Shown here piece by piece: positions 53,727 to 63,998 of a stretch of DNA of 64,000 nucleotides (its first letter is position 1; each line of letters starts with the position of its first letter). The position numbers and the translations under genes are program-made. Under the pieces are notes generated by a model that was not told the DNA's origin, ran no database searches, and saw only the letters and a program-made list of their open reading frames with translations. Source of the DNA: Gemmatales bacterium (GTDB taxonomy: Bacteria; Planctomycetota; Planctomycetia; Gemmatales; HRBIN36); the NCBI GenBank assembly GCA_025060195.1, contig JANXCQ010000019.1, positions 1 through 64,000 of the forward strand, written 5' to 3'.

Positions 53727-53794
53727 GATGCCTGGCCCCACGTGAACTGATTTCCAGTCAATTCTACGCAGAGCCAAGCGCTCACCGGGTGAAA

Positions 53795-55873
53795 TCACTT
53801 GGCGACAACGATCTCCGGCAGACTGGCCCGAGCGTAAACTTGATACGACCGTCCTAAGTGTTTCGCCTGGCCTAGGATTACAATCGGTAGCGGCCCTGTG
53901 GGCAGGTTGTTAGGGAGCTTGAGGGCCAGTTTCGCTTCGGTTTGGCCGCGGGCGACCTTGGTGCTGGCAGGAGCGGTAAGGGCAACGGGTTGATTCGGCG
54001 CAGGAGGCGGAGCCACGGCAAAGATTTGTATTTCGTCTTCAAAGCCCGGCTGCCTATTTACACGTACTACCGCTTCCAAGCCCGTTTGGCCGCGTGGTAA
54101 ACGATCTGTAGCGTATTTGGCCTCCAGGAGAAATGGCGGCACTTCAGTAACGCTGGCCGCTAAGGCCGTCTGCAGGTGCCGAGGCGGGTAGCGCAAGTTA
54201 TTGAAAGTAGCAGCTAATGGCTCGCTCATGGTAACGGGCACAACGAATTCGCCCGTCTCGGCTTTGCCATGGGCCAGGATTTGCAACGGCCAGGCACCGA
54301 GCGGAGACTTTGGCTCCGCTTGAAGGAAAACCACTCCGACATTTTGTTCGCCGAGCATAACCCCTTCGCCTCGAAGATGGGGACCGGCTTGAGCTTGTAA
54401 GCGCACTGGGCCAGTATAATCGGTTCGTGTCAGCCGAACAAAACAGACGCCCACACCACCAGCGGGAACTTCGACGCGGTCTTGTAGAGCTTCGACCCGG
54501 ATTGTTGGTGTGGCCGTTTGAATGGCAACGCGGTAAGTCTCCTCGGGGCCCCCGCTGTACTGCAAATGTTCCACCGTCAGGAAAACTTCGCCATCAGCGG
54601 GTGGATTGTACTCCAGGCGGGGCGGATCTTGCATCGGGTTGGAGTTGGCAAGTTGTTGTTGGCCCATGGCATCGCGCAGTGTCAGATAAACGGCGCTGGG
54701 CGAGCTGTATTCCCACGTTTGAGCCTCGAAACTAATGCGCTGTCCCTTGCGCACGGGGACACGGAACCAATCGCGGTCTAAAGGTTTTTCCAGTCGGCCA
54801 TTGACCGCGACGGGCACGGCCAAACGCTGTGCCTGCTCGGGTGAGTCGTTCGGCTCTTGCTCGAGTACTTCATCGAGCTGGGATAATGCGAGAATCACTG
54901 GCCAACCAGGAGGTGCGCTGGGACGCTGGGGACTGACCGGCAACCCCAACACGGTCGGCTCGGCGGGGGCCTGAAGAGCGACGGGCGGAACACCGTCGAG
55001 GAAGGGGCCAGCGAAGGTGATGTTCGCAGTGGTCCCGCGTTTGACGCTGAGCGGAAAAGTCGTAGTCGCACAAGGGAAGTCGCCGACGCGTAAGCGGTAA
55101 ACATAGTTCCCGCCTCCTTGGTAACGAACATCCCGAAGTTGTAGCAGATACTCGCCGCTCGACTTGGCGACGTAGATGAGGCGAGCATCGCGGTGCAACC
55201 CGGGGGCGTCGTCACTGAAAGCCACTTGCCGACCGTTTGCATCTTGGAGCACCAGAAGACTATCTAAAGGCGAACCGAGACGGCGGGCTATGACCTCGAA
55301 GCAAACGCGTTGCCCTGCTTGAAGTGGGATGCGAAAATAGTAAGTCGCTTCTGCGTCTATACGTCCCGTTAGCACACACGGTGGCGTAATTTTTTGAGCT
55401 TCGCTGACGGTGCGATTATTGCCGGTTACGGCCACTTCCGGAAGGTCGTCCACGCAGAACGGCAGCAAGTTGGAGATCCCACGGCGAGTAACCAATCGCA
55501 CAGCATGCACACCCAGGGGAGAATCTTTCGGTAAGTTCAGCTTGACGACGCACCGACTGGCGGGTTCTTTAGCATCGGGAATGATGTTGGCTTGTACCGG
55601 GAAGCTGGCGAGTACGCCAAGCGCGTCAGCTAACTCGCGACCTTGGAGCGATATTTCGACGATGCTGCCCCGCTGACCTCCGGGCGGATAATAAGACGTA
55701 ACGACAGGTCCCTGCGGATTAGGCGTCGGTAGTGTGCCAGGTTTAGGTTGGGCTGATAGTTGCCAAGTCAACGCCAGCAGGCCGATTACGGTAATTAGCG
55801 GTAAGGCTAATCCGGCACCGTAAGGTAGCTTCTGACCAGTTTGAAGCTGACCGCGTGGAAGCGCTGGCGGCAT
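53795..55873 (-). CDS. Exported protein with bacterial pre-peptidase C-terminal (PPC) domains
   Basis: The protein has about 692 aa. A membrane or signal segment (LALPLITVIGLLALTWQLSAQ) is followed by an Ig-like region (VVTSYYPPGGQRGSIVEISLQG), and then two PPC-type domains with YYFRIPLQAGQRVCFEV, and EQEPNDSPEQAQRLAVP followed by DRDWFRVPVRKGQRISFEAQ. Beta-sandwich sequence continues to the end. The planctomycete PPC proteins have no established catalytic role, and there is no protease motif here. The ATG at 55873 has a GAGGG site; an ATG at 55936 is also possible. It diverges from the cytochrome-WD40 gene. Confidence 0.78.
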   Translation of the reverse strand: MPPALPRGQLQTGQKLPYGAGLALPLITVIGLLALTWQLSAQPKPGTLPTPNPQGPVVTSYYPPGGQRGSIVEISLQGRELADALGVLASFPVQANIIPDAKEPASRCVVKLNLPKDSPLGVHAVRLVTRRGISNLLPFCVDDLPEVAVTGNNRTVSEAQKITPPCVLTGRIDAEATYYFRIPLQAGQRVCFEVIARRLGSPLDSLLVLQDANGRQVAFSDDAPGLHRDARLIYVAKSSGEYLLQLRDVRYQGGGNYVYRLRVGDFPCATTTFPLSVKRGTTANITFAGPFLDGVPPVALQAPAEPTVLGLPVSPQRPSAPPGWPVILALSQLDEVLEQEPNDSPEQAQRLAVPVAVNGRLEKPLDRDWFRVPVRKGQRISFEAQTWEYSSPSAVYLTLRDAMGQQQLANSNPMQDPPRLEYNPPADGEVFLTVEHLQYSGGPEETYRVAIQTATPTIRVEALQDRVEVPAGGVGVCFVRLTRTDYTGPVRLQAQAGPHLRGEGVMLGEQNVGVVFLQAEPKSPLGAWPLQILAHGKAETGEFVVPVTMSEPLAATFNNLRYPPRHLQTALAASVTEVPPFLLEAKYATDRLPRGQTGLEAVVRVNRQPGFEDEIQIFAVAPPPAPNQPVALTAPASTKVARGQTEAKLALKLPNNLPTGPLPIVILGQAKHLGRSYQVYARASLPEIVVAK

Positions 55874-56188
55874 GACGTCAACCCTCGGCTTCCGGAGGGA
55901 AAGATTCGTAGCAGGCGGGCATGGTGTGGTGTGCATGACGTCGGTTTCTCAGGCTTTCCTACGAATCTCGACGGGTTGGTGGCAAGGGCCACTCTCGCCG
56001 CGACCCTGGTCACCTCTGATAATAAGTTGGTAACCATGGCTTGACGACGAAGCCTGCCATGCTCCAGGCAGAACGAGAAGGTGCCTGGCCTCGTTTTCGT
56101 TTAGTCCGCCGAGTGCGACGAGCTTTTAGATCGCAAACCCGCCGAAACTCACGAATTTCCCCCCACCTAATAACAAGGAGTTGACAAC

Positions 56189-57652
56189 ATGCGTGGCGTG
56201 CGACTGTGTATCTGGTGCGGTATCGTGGCGCTGCTGGTGGCTTATCTGGGGCTGCTGCGCTTCGTCGCGATCAGCCCTGCGCAGCCAGCGCAAGCCGGCA
56301 AGCTCGTCAGTTTCTTGGACGAGGTGGCCCCAATCTTGAAGGAAAACTGCATCGCATGTCACGACGCCAAGCTTCGCAAGGGCCGTTTGGACATGACCAC
56401 TTTTGACGGTTTGCTGACCGGTGGCGACCGCGGACCGTCGGTAGTGGCAGGTAAGCCCGAGGAGAGTCCGCTCTATTTGCTGATCACGGGCCAGAAAGAA
56501 CCGGTCATGCCGCCGCGGGAAACAGGGGGCAGCCTGACCAAGGAGCAAATTGGCATTATTGAGCGTTGGATTCGCGAGGGGGCAAAATTTGACGGCCCTT
56601 CGCCGAAGGCAAACCTACTGGTGGAATTACGGAAACGTTGGAACCCGCCGTTGCCACCCGCTCAATATCGGTTCCCTGCGGTCATTCGCGCCTTAGCCTT
56701 CACGCCGGACGGGAAACATCTCCTCGTCGGCGGCTACTTTGAAATCCTAGTTTGGGACTGGGAAAACGGGCAGTTAGTGAAACGTATTCGCACCCGCGCT
56801 GAGCGGACGAATGCGCTGGCCTTTCTTCCTGATGGTAAGACCCTCGTTGTTGCGGGCGGACGACCCGGTCAGGAAGGGGATGTGCGCGTGTATGACTTTT
56901 CTGCGAAACCGACACGGCAAGATGGGGCGATCGATTACCTTGACGGCGTCGATCCGAAAGCAGGTGTGTTGCTGCGCGAATTAGTGCAGACCGATGATGA
57001 AATGCTGGCCCTAGCAGTCAGTAAGGACGGCAAACGGGTGGCTGCTGGCGGGTGCGACCGCATTGTCCGCGTGTGGGACACCGAAAAGTGGGCGCTGGAG
57101 CAATCCATCGAAAATCACGCTGATTGGGTGCTCGACTTATGCTTCACGCCCGATGGGAAATACTTACTCTCCGCCAGCCGCGATAAGACTGCGAAAGTCT
57201 GGGACTTGTCAGCCAAAGAACCATTAGCCACCTTTCCGGGGCACCAAGAATATGTTTCCGGCATTACGGTGCACCCCAGCGGCAAGATCGGCATCAGTTG
57301 TGGCCGCGATCGGCAGATTCGTTTCTGGAATATCGCCAGCAATCCCAATCAGATTCGCACCGCCGGTGGCCATGCCGATTTCGTCGAGAAAGTGCGGCTG
57401 CATCCGACTAAGCCGATTCTGGTTTCCTGTTCCGTAGACCGAACGGTACGCCTGTGGAACGCGGACAGCGGGGCACAACTGCGTAATTTGGAAGGCCACA
57501 CCGACGCCGTGTTCGCGATTGCCATCAGTCCGGATGGCCAGCGTATCGCCAGCGGCGCCTGGAACGGCGAGGTGCGCCTATGGAGTGTGGACGACGGCAA
57601 ACTGCTGCGCCAGTTTATTGCTTCGCCACTAGCCCCCACCGCTAAGAAGTGA
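56189..57652 (+). CDS. Planctomycete cytochrome c domain fused to WD40 repeats
   Basis: The protein has 487 aa. An N-terminal membrane segment (IWCGIVALLVAYLGLLRFVAIS) is followed by a cytochrome c-like domain with CIACH as the haem attachment site and VMPPRETGG supplying a likely axial Met. A seven-bladed WD40-type propeller comes next (repeats such as SASRDKTAKVWDLS, GRDRQIRFWNIAS and SCSVDRTVRLWNADS). This architecture is typical of planctomycetes, where it is periplasmic and of unknown function. An AAGGAG site precedes the ATG. It points away from the PPC gene, and the two may share control. Confidence 0.88.
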   Translation: MRGVRLCIWCGIVALLVAYLGLLRFVAISPAQPAQAGKLVSFLDEVAPILKENCIACHDAKLRKGRLDMTTFDGLLTGGDRGPSVVAGKPEESPLYLLITGQKEPVMPPRETGGSLTKEQIGIIERWIREGAKFDGPSPKANLLVELRKRWNPPLPPAQYRFPAVIRALAFTPDGKHLLVGGYFEILVWDWENGQLVKRIRTRAERTNALAFLPDGKTLVVAGGRPGQEGDVRVYDFSAKPTRQDGAIDYLDGVDPKAGVLLRELVQTDDEMLALAVSKDGKRVAAGGCDRIVRVWDTEKWALEQSIENHADWVLDLCFTPDGKYLLSASRDKTAKVWDLSAKEPLATFPGHQEYVSGITVHPSGKIGISCGRDRQIRFWNIASNPNQIRTAGGHADFVEKVRLHPTKPILVSCSVDRTVRLWNADSGAQLRNLEGHTDAVFAIAISPDGQRIASGAWNGEVRLWSVDDGKLLRQFIASPLAPTAKK

Positions 57653-57675
57653 AGCGGCGAGATCCGTAAGCGCGA

Positions 57676-58746
57676 TTAAACAGGTTGTGCTTCAATGGCT
57701 TGTACGACCAAATCGCCCACTTCGCTGGTGGTGTATCCCATTTGACCCGCGGCCATGCTTTTCAGTTTGTGGGCACAAACGTAGGCCACCGCTTGTTCCA
57801 CTCGCTCGGCCGCGCGACGTTCGCCGAGAAACTCCAGCATCAGTTTCAGGGCCAAGATGGCTGCTATGGGATTGATTTTTCCTGTGCCTGTGTACTTCGG
57901 AGCTGAGCCACCCATCGGCTCAAACATGCTGGTACCGGTGGGATTAATGTTTGCCCCGGCCGCTACTCCCAAGCCTCCTTGCAAGATGGCCGCTAAGTCG
58001 GTGATGATGTCGCCGAACATGTTTTCCGTTACGATGGTGTCGTACCATTCCGGATTTTTCACCATCCACATGCAACAGGCGTCCACGTGGTTGTAATCCG
58101 TCTTAATGTCGGGATATTCCTTGGCCAATTCCTGAAACACACGCCACCACAAATCATGGGCATAAGTAAGCACGTTGGTCTTGAGCACCAGGGTGAGCTT
58201 CTTCTGGTCGTTGCGCTGTCGGCAAAACTCAAAGGCGTACCGCAAACAACGCTCGACCCCTTGACGTGTGTTAATCAGCTCCTGAGTTGCCACTTCATAG
58301 GGTGTACCCTTATGCAGAAATCCTCCGGCACCGCAATAGAGTCCTTCAGTGTTTTCGCGAATGACGACAAAGTCAATGTCTTCTGGCCCCTTATTTTTGA
58401 TGGGCGTTTCGACACCCGGATAGAGCTTCACAGGACGTAAGTTGATGTATTGCTGAAACTCGAAACGAATCCGTAACAGCAGGCCGCGTTCAAGGATGCC
58501 CGGCGGCACGTCTGGATGCCCGACGGCTCCGAGGTAAATAGCTTTGAACTGGCCGAGTTCGCGCAGCACGGAATCGGGAAGTACCTCTCCAGTTCGGAGA
58601 TACCGCTCCCCGCCCAGGTCATATTCGACAGTTTCGTAACTAAAGCCTTCACGCCGCGCCACGGCTTGGAGCACCTTCAGCCCTTCGCGGACTACTTCCG
58701 GCCCAGTCCCGTCACCGCCAATCACTGCGATCCGGTAATGACGCAT
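57676..58746 (-). CDS. leuB: 3-isopropylmalate dehydrogenase-type decarboxylating dehydrogenase
   Basis: The protein has 356 aa in the isocitrate/isopropylmalate dehydrogenase family: IAVIGGDGTGPEVVREG, the substrate arginine region LLLRIRFEFQQYINLRPVKL, DFVVIRENTEGLYCGAGG, metal-binding aspartates in TENMFGDIITDLAA, and MFEPMGGSAP for NAD binding. The most likely role is the oxidative decarboxylation step of leucine synthesis. A tartrate/malate dehydrogenase-like role is an alternative, as no other leu gene is nearby. The ATG at 58746 has a GGGGAG site. Confidence 0.82.
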   Translation of the reverse strand: MRHYRIAVIGGDGTGPEVVREGLKVLQAVARREGFSYETVEYDLGGERYLRTGEVLPDSVLRELGQFKAIYLGAVGHPDVPPGILERGLLLRIRFEFQQYINLRPVKLYPGVETPIKNKGPEDIDFVVIRENTEGLYCGAGGFLHKGTPYEVATQELINTRQGVERCLRYAFEFCRQRNDQKKLTLVLKTNVLTYAHDLWWRVFQELAKEYPDIKTDYNHVDACCMWMVKNPEWYDTIVTENMFGDIITDLAAILQGGLGVAAGANINPTGTSMFEPMGGSAPKYTGTGKINPIAAILALKLMLEFLGERRAAERVEQAVAYVCAHKLKSMAAGQMGYTTSEVGDLVVQAIEAQPV

Positions 58747-58845
58747 TTGGCTCTCCCCTCTGCTCGGCTTTGTGGCACATCTCACGGTGTCGCATAGCAT
58801 ATTCATAACATACGCATGGTAGGATTGCTAATTAGGAACGAAACC

Positions 58846-59889
58846 ATGACGTCCATCCGCTGGGGTTACGTGATTACACGTTGCTTATCGCAGGTGGTGC
58901 GAAGTCTTTTCTGGTGCCTCATGGTGCTGGTCTGCTTACAAGGATGCAGCCGCCAAAGCCACGACGGGCAGGCGGAGGATGGGACAGTAGATTCGACATC
59001 AACGGGTAATTACATTCCAATGACGAAGCCGATCCCATCGAACTTATCTTCTTCTAGGCCTATCCAAGATGAGTTTGAAAGGCTGTTGGGCGATCTTCCC
59101 GAAGATGTTACTGCCCTGCGGCACCAACTGCAACGCGATTGGGAAGTCTCGTTTTCTTGGTACGAACGAGAAGAGGGAAAATTCTTTCTAGCCCAACTGA
59201 GCTTCCAAAAGCAATTGCGCGATCACCATTTAATCGCGCTCATCGGGCTGCCAGGCCCCCTGGACATCCTTTTGACGGGCACGGGGGTAAGCGACCGAGG
59301 GTTGGCTTTGTTGGCCCGGTTGCGAACGACCACGCGGCAGGGGCGACCTCTCCTCGCAGAAGTTTGGGAGCTTCACTTAGGTTACACGCAGGTAACGAAC
59401 GAAGGACTGGCACATTTGTCGGCTCTCGAATCGCTGCGCGTCTTAGATCTAACGCGAACCCATGTCAGAGACGATGGCTTGGTGCACTTGGCCAAACTTC
59501 CGCACTTGCAACGCTTGATTCTGGCGCGGACTGCAATTACAGGACGGGGACTGCCCCATTTACGCGAACTCAAGTCGTTAATCGAATTGGACCTCGACGC
59601 AACCCATGTCGACGATCAAGGTTTGTACCAGTTGCCGGCCTTGCCAAAGCTACGGAAGCTGAATTTGCGGGGCACACGCATTTCCGACGCAGGGCTCGCG
59701 CGTCTCCAGGAACTTCCCGCCTTAGAGGAACTTGACGTTACGAACACACGCATCACCGATGCCTGCATCATCCACTTGAAAGAACTAAAGAAACTCCGTC
59801 GCTTACGCATCCTGCATCAAACTGGACTAAGTGAGTCTGGCAAACTTCAGCTTCACTTCAGCCTTCCTGAGCACGTGGACATTGATTGA
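58846..59889 (+). CDS. Leucine-rich-repeat lipoprotein
   Basis: The protein has 347 aa. A signal with a lipobox (LVCLQGCSRQ) indicates a lipid-anchored envelope protein. The C-terminal half consists of about seven LRR units of the form LxxLxLxxTxVxDxGLxxLxxL (for example SLRVLDLTRTHVRDDGLVHL). This class is abundant in Gemmata-like planctomycetes. It probably mediates protein contacts and has no enzymatic motif. The ATG at 58846 with an AGGA site gives a compact signal; an ATG at 58816 adds ten residues. Confidence 0.82.
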   Translation: MTSIRWGYVITRCLSQVVRSLFWCLMVLVCLQGCSRQSHDGQAEDGTVDSTSTGNYIPMTKPIPSNLSSSRPIQDEFERLLGDLPEDVTALRHQLQRDWEVSFSWYEREEGKFFLAQLSFQKQLRDHHLIALIGLPGPLDILLTGTGVSDRGLALLARLRTTTRQGRPLLAEVWELHLGYTQVTNEGLAHLSALESLRVLDLTRTHVRDDGLVHLAKLPHLQRLILARTAITGRGLPHLRELKSLIELDLDATHVDDQGLYQLPALPKLRKLNLRGTRISDAGLARLQELPALEELDVTNTRITDACIIHLKELKKLRRLRILHQTGLSESGKLQLHFSLPEHVDID

Positions 59890-60402
59890 TCGAGAGTCCG
59901 CAACAAGCATTTCGCGGTCGTTTCACTCACTTAGCTATGCAAGCGCCAGTTGCAACGGTTTCCAATTCTGAAGACGTTGGTAAATGGACGTAGCTATTAG
60001 CTTTGTTCAATTTAGGTACCGTTTTTTGTGCTCTCAACAAAGCCAGTTTCATGAAAAGACACGTAATTGGTCCGAACTACGAAGATACTGGGTAGGCCGT
60101 GTCAGCGAGAAGGATCCTAGCTTCTTTGCAAATTGGCTATAAGAAGGTGGCTAAGGTAGCTTCTAAGCGAGTACGGCACCCTAAGAGGTCTTCACAACAG
60201 AGAATTTCCTGCACTTAGTCAAGCGTCATACTGACACAGCTGGGCCAGCTTTTTCCTACCCACGCTTCGATGATGCGTAAAAAACCGGCTTCCGGGCTGA
60301 GCGTCGGCGAATCGGTACATACCAATCTCGGCGGAAGGCTCAGTCTCTTGGTTACGGCTTTCTCGGCCCTAGAAGTCAGAATGCCGACTAGGGAGTTTCT
60401 GT
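59890..60402. other. Intergenic stretch between convergent genes
   Basis: About 510 bases between the LRR lipoprotein and nadB, which converge. No open frame with support, no RNA gene and no strong terminator hairpin is recognised. Confidence 0.45.
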
Positions 60403-62061
60403 TCACGCTTTGGCCTGCGAGTGACTTTCCGCGCGGGCGACGAATTGTGGCGCGGGAACATGGATGTGGCGTAGCCAGTGCTGGTCGTCGCGCTCAGGAA
60501 AGTCCTCGCGGTAGTGGACGCCACGCGATTCTCGACGTTGCAAGGCCGACCATACGAGCATCCAGGCATTAGTCATCAAGTTTTGTAATTCCCAGGCCGC
60601 GGGAGTACCGAATTCTTGGGCCAGCACGTAGCGGGCCCAGAAGAGTACGTCGTGCAGCGCTTCTTGCAGCGCCGGACCGGTGCGCAGGATGCCTGCTTTG
60701 CGCCAGAGTAGACTTTGCAAGGCGTTGCGAAGATCGGTGACCTGAATATCAGGGGCACATGCCGCTTTCGGCGCAGATAGTGACAAAGGTGGCTTCCAGC
60801 GGGATTCGATAGCGGCCTGTTGGCTCGCCCCTTGGCCGCACCAGCGTCCGAAGACCAGGCTCTCCAAAAGGCTATTCGAAGCTAAGCGATTTGCACCATG
60901 TAAACCGCTGGAAGTTACTTCACCGCACGCCCATAGTCCAGGCAAACTAGTGCGGCCGGTTCCATCTACCCACACTCCGCCAATTAGGTAATGCGCCGCC
61001 GGTCGCACGGGTATCCAATCGCGCGAAATATCGAGACCAAAACTGGTACATACGCGAACGATGCCCGGAAATTCCCTGCGAATCCGTTCCGCGTCGAGAT
61101 GAGACATGTCGAGATATACACAAGGATGTTGGGTCTTTTCCATTTGCCGCACGATGGCCCGCGCCACAATGTCGCGCGGCGCCAATTCGGCCATGGGGTG
61201 AACTCCGGGCATAAAACGATACCCTGTGCGATCGCGTAAGACGGCGCCTGCGCCCCGCGTGGCTTCCGTGATGAGATAGCGAGCCGACCCGGCAACGTAG
61301 AGCACCGTAGGGTGAAACTGCATGAACTCCATATCGCGGACCTGTGCCCCAGCTCGCCAAGCCATGGCGATGCCATCACCCGTGGCCACCGCAGGATTCG
61401 TGGTCTCTCGGTAAAGCTGACCAGCTCCGCCGGTGGCCAAGATTGTTTGTCGCGCCCAAACCAGCATCAGCTCACCACGGCGATGAACCATGGCACCCAC
61501 GCACTGGCCTTCCGCGGTCAGCAAGTCAAGCGTGAAGGTGTTATCCCAGATGGTGATGTGGGGTCGCTGTTGGGCCTGAGCGATGACCACGCGCATGACC
61601 TCTTGGCCCGTGGCATCGCCCACATGCACGATGCGGTTATAGCTGTGTCCTCCCTCGCGACCTAATTTCAGCTTACCCGGTCCTTCCTCATCGAAACGAG
61701 CTCCCCAACTCTGGAGCAGCTCGATTTCCTGCGGTGCTTCGCGAACCACCCGGGCCACCACGGTGGCATCGCAGAGCCCATCGCCTGCCTGGAGGGTGTC
61801 TCGTTCATGATCCTCGAACCGATCGCCAGCATCCATCACGCTAGCGATGCCTCCTTGGGCGTAAAAACTGCTCGACTCGGGTAACCGATCCTTGGTGACC
61901 ACCAAAACGTCTAGCTCCGGATCCACAGCTAACGCCGCCCGTAAACCAGCCAATCCGGCGCCTAAGATAAGAATGTCCGTGAAATAGTGTGGCAGACGCC
62001 GACCATGAAACCCCACTAAGTAGCGTCTCAGCCCTGGGAGTTCGTGGAGATACTCTGTCAT
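60403..62061 (-). CDS. nadB: L-aspartate oxidase
   Basis: The flavoenzyme oxidises aspartate to iminoaspartate in NAD synthesis. The protein (552 aa) has the FAD Rossmann motif GAGLAGLRAAL, the SSFYAQGGIASV segment, then HSYNRIVHVGDATG, and ILATGGAGQLYRETTNP. The active-site and C-terminal FAD region are in AAHYLIGGVWVDGTGRTSLPGLWACGEV. These distinguish it from succinate dehydrogenase flavoproteins, whose partner subunits are absent here. Neither nadA nor nadC is adjacent. Confidence 0.93.
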   Translation of the reverse strand: MTEYLHELPGLRRYLVGFHGRRLPHYFTDILILGAGLAGLRAALAVDPELDVLVVTKDRLPESSSFYAQGGIASVMDAGDRFEDHERDTLQAGDGLCDATVVARVVREAPQEIELLQSWGARFDEEGPGKLKLGREGGHSYNRIVHVGDATGQEVMRVVIAQAQQRPHITIWDNTFTLDLLTAEGQCVGAMVHRRGELMLVWARQTILATGGAGQLYRETTNPAVATGDGIAMAWRAGAQVRDMEFMQFHPTVLYVAGSARYLITEATRGAGAVLRDRTGYRFMPGVHPMAELAPRDIVARAIVRQMEKTQHPCVYLDMSHLDAERIRREFPGIVRVCTSFGLDISRDWIPVRPAAHYLIGGVWVDGTGRTSLPGLWACGEVTSSGLHGANRLASNSLLESLVFGRWCGQGASQQAAIESRWKPPLSLSAPKAACAPDIQVTDLRNALQSLLWRKAGILRTGPALQEALHDVLFWARYVLAQEFGTPAAWELQNLMTNAWMLVWSALQRRESRGVHYREDFPERDDQHWLRHIHVPAPQFVARAESHSQAKA

Positions 62062-62309
62062 GATGCGTACTCCCTCGCTGACTCAACTTGTTTACGAGTC
62101 AGGATCTATCGTAGTCAACTTCCTAACAAGCAGAGCACCGCGTCCCCTTGCCAGCAATCAGCGAGGAACCGATAATAAGGGGCCATACCAATTTGGCATA
62201 CAAGATATTTGACATGGGCAGGTTATGACAATTTCGCGTTAGTGGAATTTGGACGGGGCTGAAGCATAGATAACCATAAATACCTTGAATGCTGGTAGGA
62301 GAACGGGTC

Positions 62310-62957
62310 ATGGCCACTAGCACAACGACGACTATTATGGCCAAGCTGCGAACCGACTTAGGGTCTCATGCGGCGCGGAAATCTCGCCGTCAAGGGCAAC
62401 TTCCCGCGGTGATCTACGGACACAAAATTGAACCTATTCACATTCTTGTGAAGCAGGAAGATGTCTGGTCGTTGATTCGCCGTGGTGAGCGCGTCGTGGA
62501 TGTTTGCGTGGATAATCGGCCACCAGAAAAATGTTTTGTGCGGGACGTGCAATGGGACGCTTTTGGCAAGCAAGTGTTGCATGTCGATTTTGTGCGTATC
62601 CGCACTGATGAGCGGGTGCGTACGACTGTGCCCATTCACATTCGCGGTACGCCGGTTGGCCTGCAAGCGGGCGGAGTTCTTCAGCAACCACTCCATTCGT
62701 TGGAAGTCGAATGCTTGGCTGTGAACGTGCCGGAAGCCATTCGGGTCAACGTAGCTGACCTACAACTGGGCCAGGCGATTCATGTACGCGATCTGAAGCT
62801 CCCTGAAGGTGTTATACCACTGGTCGATCCAGAGGCCGTGGTAGTACAGGTCGCTGCGCCCAAGGCCGAAGTCACACCGACGGAGGTAACGCCCGGTCCC
62901 ACGGAACCAGAAGTGATCGGACGCAGGCCCGCTAAGGAGGAAGAAGAGGCAGAGTAA
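62310..62957 (+). CDS. rplY: 50S ribosomal protein L25 (general stress protein CTC form)
   Basis: The protein has 215 aa. The N-terminal 5S rRNA-binding domain (RKSRRQGQLPAVIYGHK, and DVQWDAFGKQVLHVDFVRI) is followed by the longer CTC-type C-terminal domain (VPIHIRGTPVGLQAGGVLQQ) and an acidic tail (KEEEEAE). The ATG at 62310 has a GGAG site; the ATG at 62289 seven codons upstream is less likely. The pth gene follows by about 90 bp, an arrangement common in bacteria. Confidence 0.94.
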   Translation: MATSTTTTIMAKLRTDLGSHAARKSRRQGQLPAVIYGHKIEPIHILVKQEDVWSLIRRGERVVDVCVDNRPPEKCFVRDVQWDAFGKQVLHVDFVRIRTDERVRTTVPIHIRGTPVGLQAGGVLQQPLHSLEVECLAVNVPEAIRVNVADLQLGQAIHVRDLKLPEGVIPLVDPEAVVVQVAAPKAEVTPTEVTPGPTEPEVIGRRPAKEEEEAE

Positions 62958-63046
62958 CATCCGAACCTTAAGCGTATGATGTCCCAAAACTGTAAGTCTG
63001 AAATCGAGCCGCGTGATTTGCTTTTGGTTGGCAGGCTGGAGAGGAC

Positions 63047-63676
63047 ATGAAACTCGTCGTCGGTTTGGGAAATCCTGAACCACGCTATCAGGGAACACGG
63101 CACAATGTTGGCTTCGACGTAGTGGATCGGTTGGCTTCGCAGCTAGCGCCAGGGCAAGCTTGGCAACGGGATTTTTATTCCTTGCTGATCAAGGCGGTCG
63201 CGGATTCGCAAGCGTTGCTCTTGGTCAAGCCACAAACGTATATGAACCGCAGTGGAATGGCCGTGGCCGCGTTAGTGCAATTTTATCAAGTTCCATTTTC
63301 GGACTTGCTCGTGATATGCGATGACTTAAACCTGCCCCTCGGCCAATTGCGACTTCGTGCTCGTGGCAGTTGTGGCGGACATAAAGGTTTACTCGACGTT
63401 GAACGTCAACTCGGCACTACCGACTATCCCCGCCTGCGCATTGGCATCGGCAGTCCACCTCTGGGACAAGGCGCAGCCGATTATGTGCTGCAGCGCTTCC
63501 ATCCCGAGGAACAACCCGTCATCGAAGAAGCGGTGCAGCGAGCAGCGCAAGCCGTGTTCGTGTGGGCAACGCAAGGCATCGAAGCAGCGATGAACCGCTT
63601 CAACGTCCGCCAATCCGCAGCCTTACCAGACGAAAAAAGGTTAGCGCCGGAACCAGAAAATAACGCCAGACAATGA
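63047..63676 (+). CDS. pth: Peptidyl-tRNA hydrolase
   Basis: The enzyme releases stalled peptidyl-tRNA by cleaving the ester bond. The protein (209 aa) has the N-terminal VGLGNPEPRYQGTRHNVGFDVVD, with the catalytic His of TRHNVGF, then KPQTYMNRSG, the acidic residue in VICDDLNLPLGQLRLR, and GSCGGHKGL. It follows rplY on the same strand. The short basic tail after the core is normal. Confidence 0.95.
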   Translation: MKLVVGLGNPEPRYQGTRHNVGFDVVDRLASQLAPGQAWQRDFYSLLIKAVADSQALLLVKPQTYMNRSGMAVAALVQFYQVPFSDLLVICDDLNLPLGQLRLRARGSCGGHKGLLDVERQLGTTDYPRLRIGIGSPPLGQGAADYVLQRFHPEEQPVIEEAVQRAAQAVFVWATQGIEAAMNRFNVRQSAALPDEKRLAPEPENNARQ

Positions 63677-63725
63677 GTCGGCATCCCGCCACCAACTCGA
63701 CACCTCGGCAACAATTAGCGGCATT

Positions 63726-63998
63726 TCAGCGGGGCGTTTGCGCTGCCTCGTGAGCTAAGACTACCGCTGCCACAACTGCGCGATCTGCTCCGGTTAATGA
63801 ACGGAGCCAACCCAAAGTTCTATCGCGATCTGCGCGAACGTTATGCCAAGCGATTCGCTTCAGCAAGTAAGCCCGCTCTCTCTCGGACAATTCTGCAAGC
63901 AGCAGCAAGGACTCTGGAGGCAGATATTCTGACTTACGCAGCAACAAAGTCTCCGCGTGTGCACGTAGTAGCGCCCGTCGCAACTCGGTCTGATTCAC
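63726..63998 (-). CDS. Unknown protein at the window edge, possibly incomplete
   Basis: A 90-codon frame, rich in Leu, Arg and Ala and mostly helical (LRRALLRAHAETLLLRKSEYL, then LLAELSERERAYLLKRIAWH), converges with pth. The start shown is a GTG two bases from the window end, so the gene may well begin outside. No family is recognised. Confidence 0.5.
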   Translation of the reverse strand: MNQTELRRALLRAHAETLLLRKSEYLPPESLLLLAELSERERAYLLKRIAWHNVRADRDRTLGWLRSLTGADRAVVAAVVLAHEAAQTPR

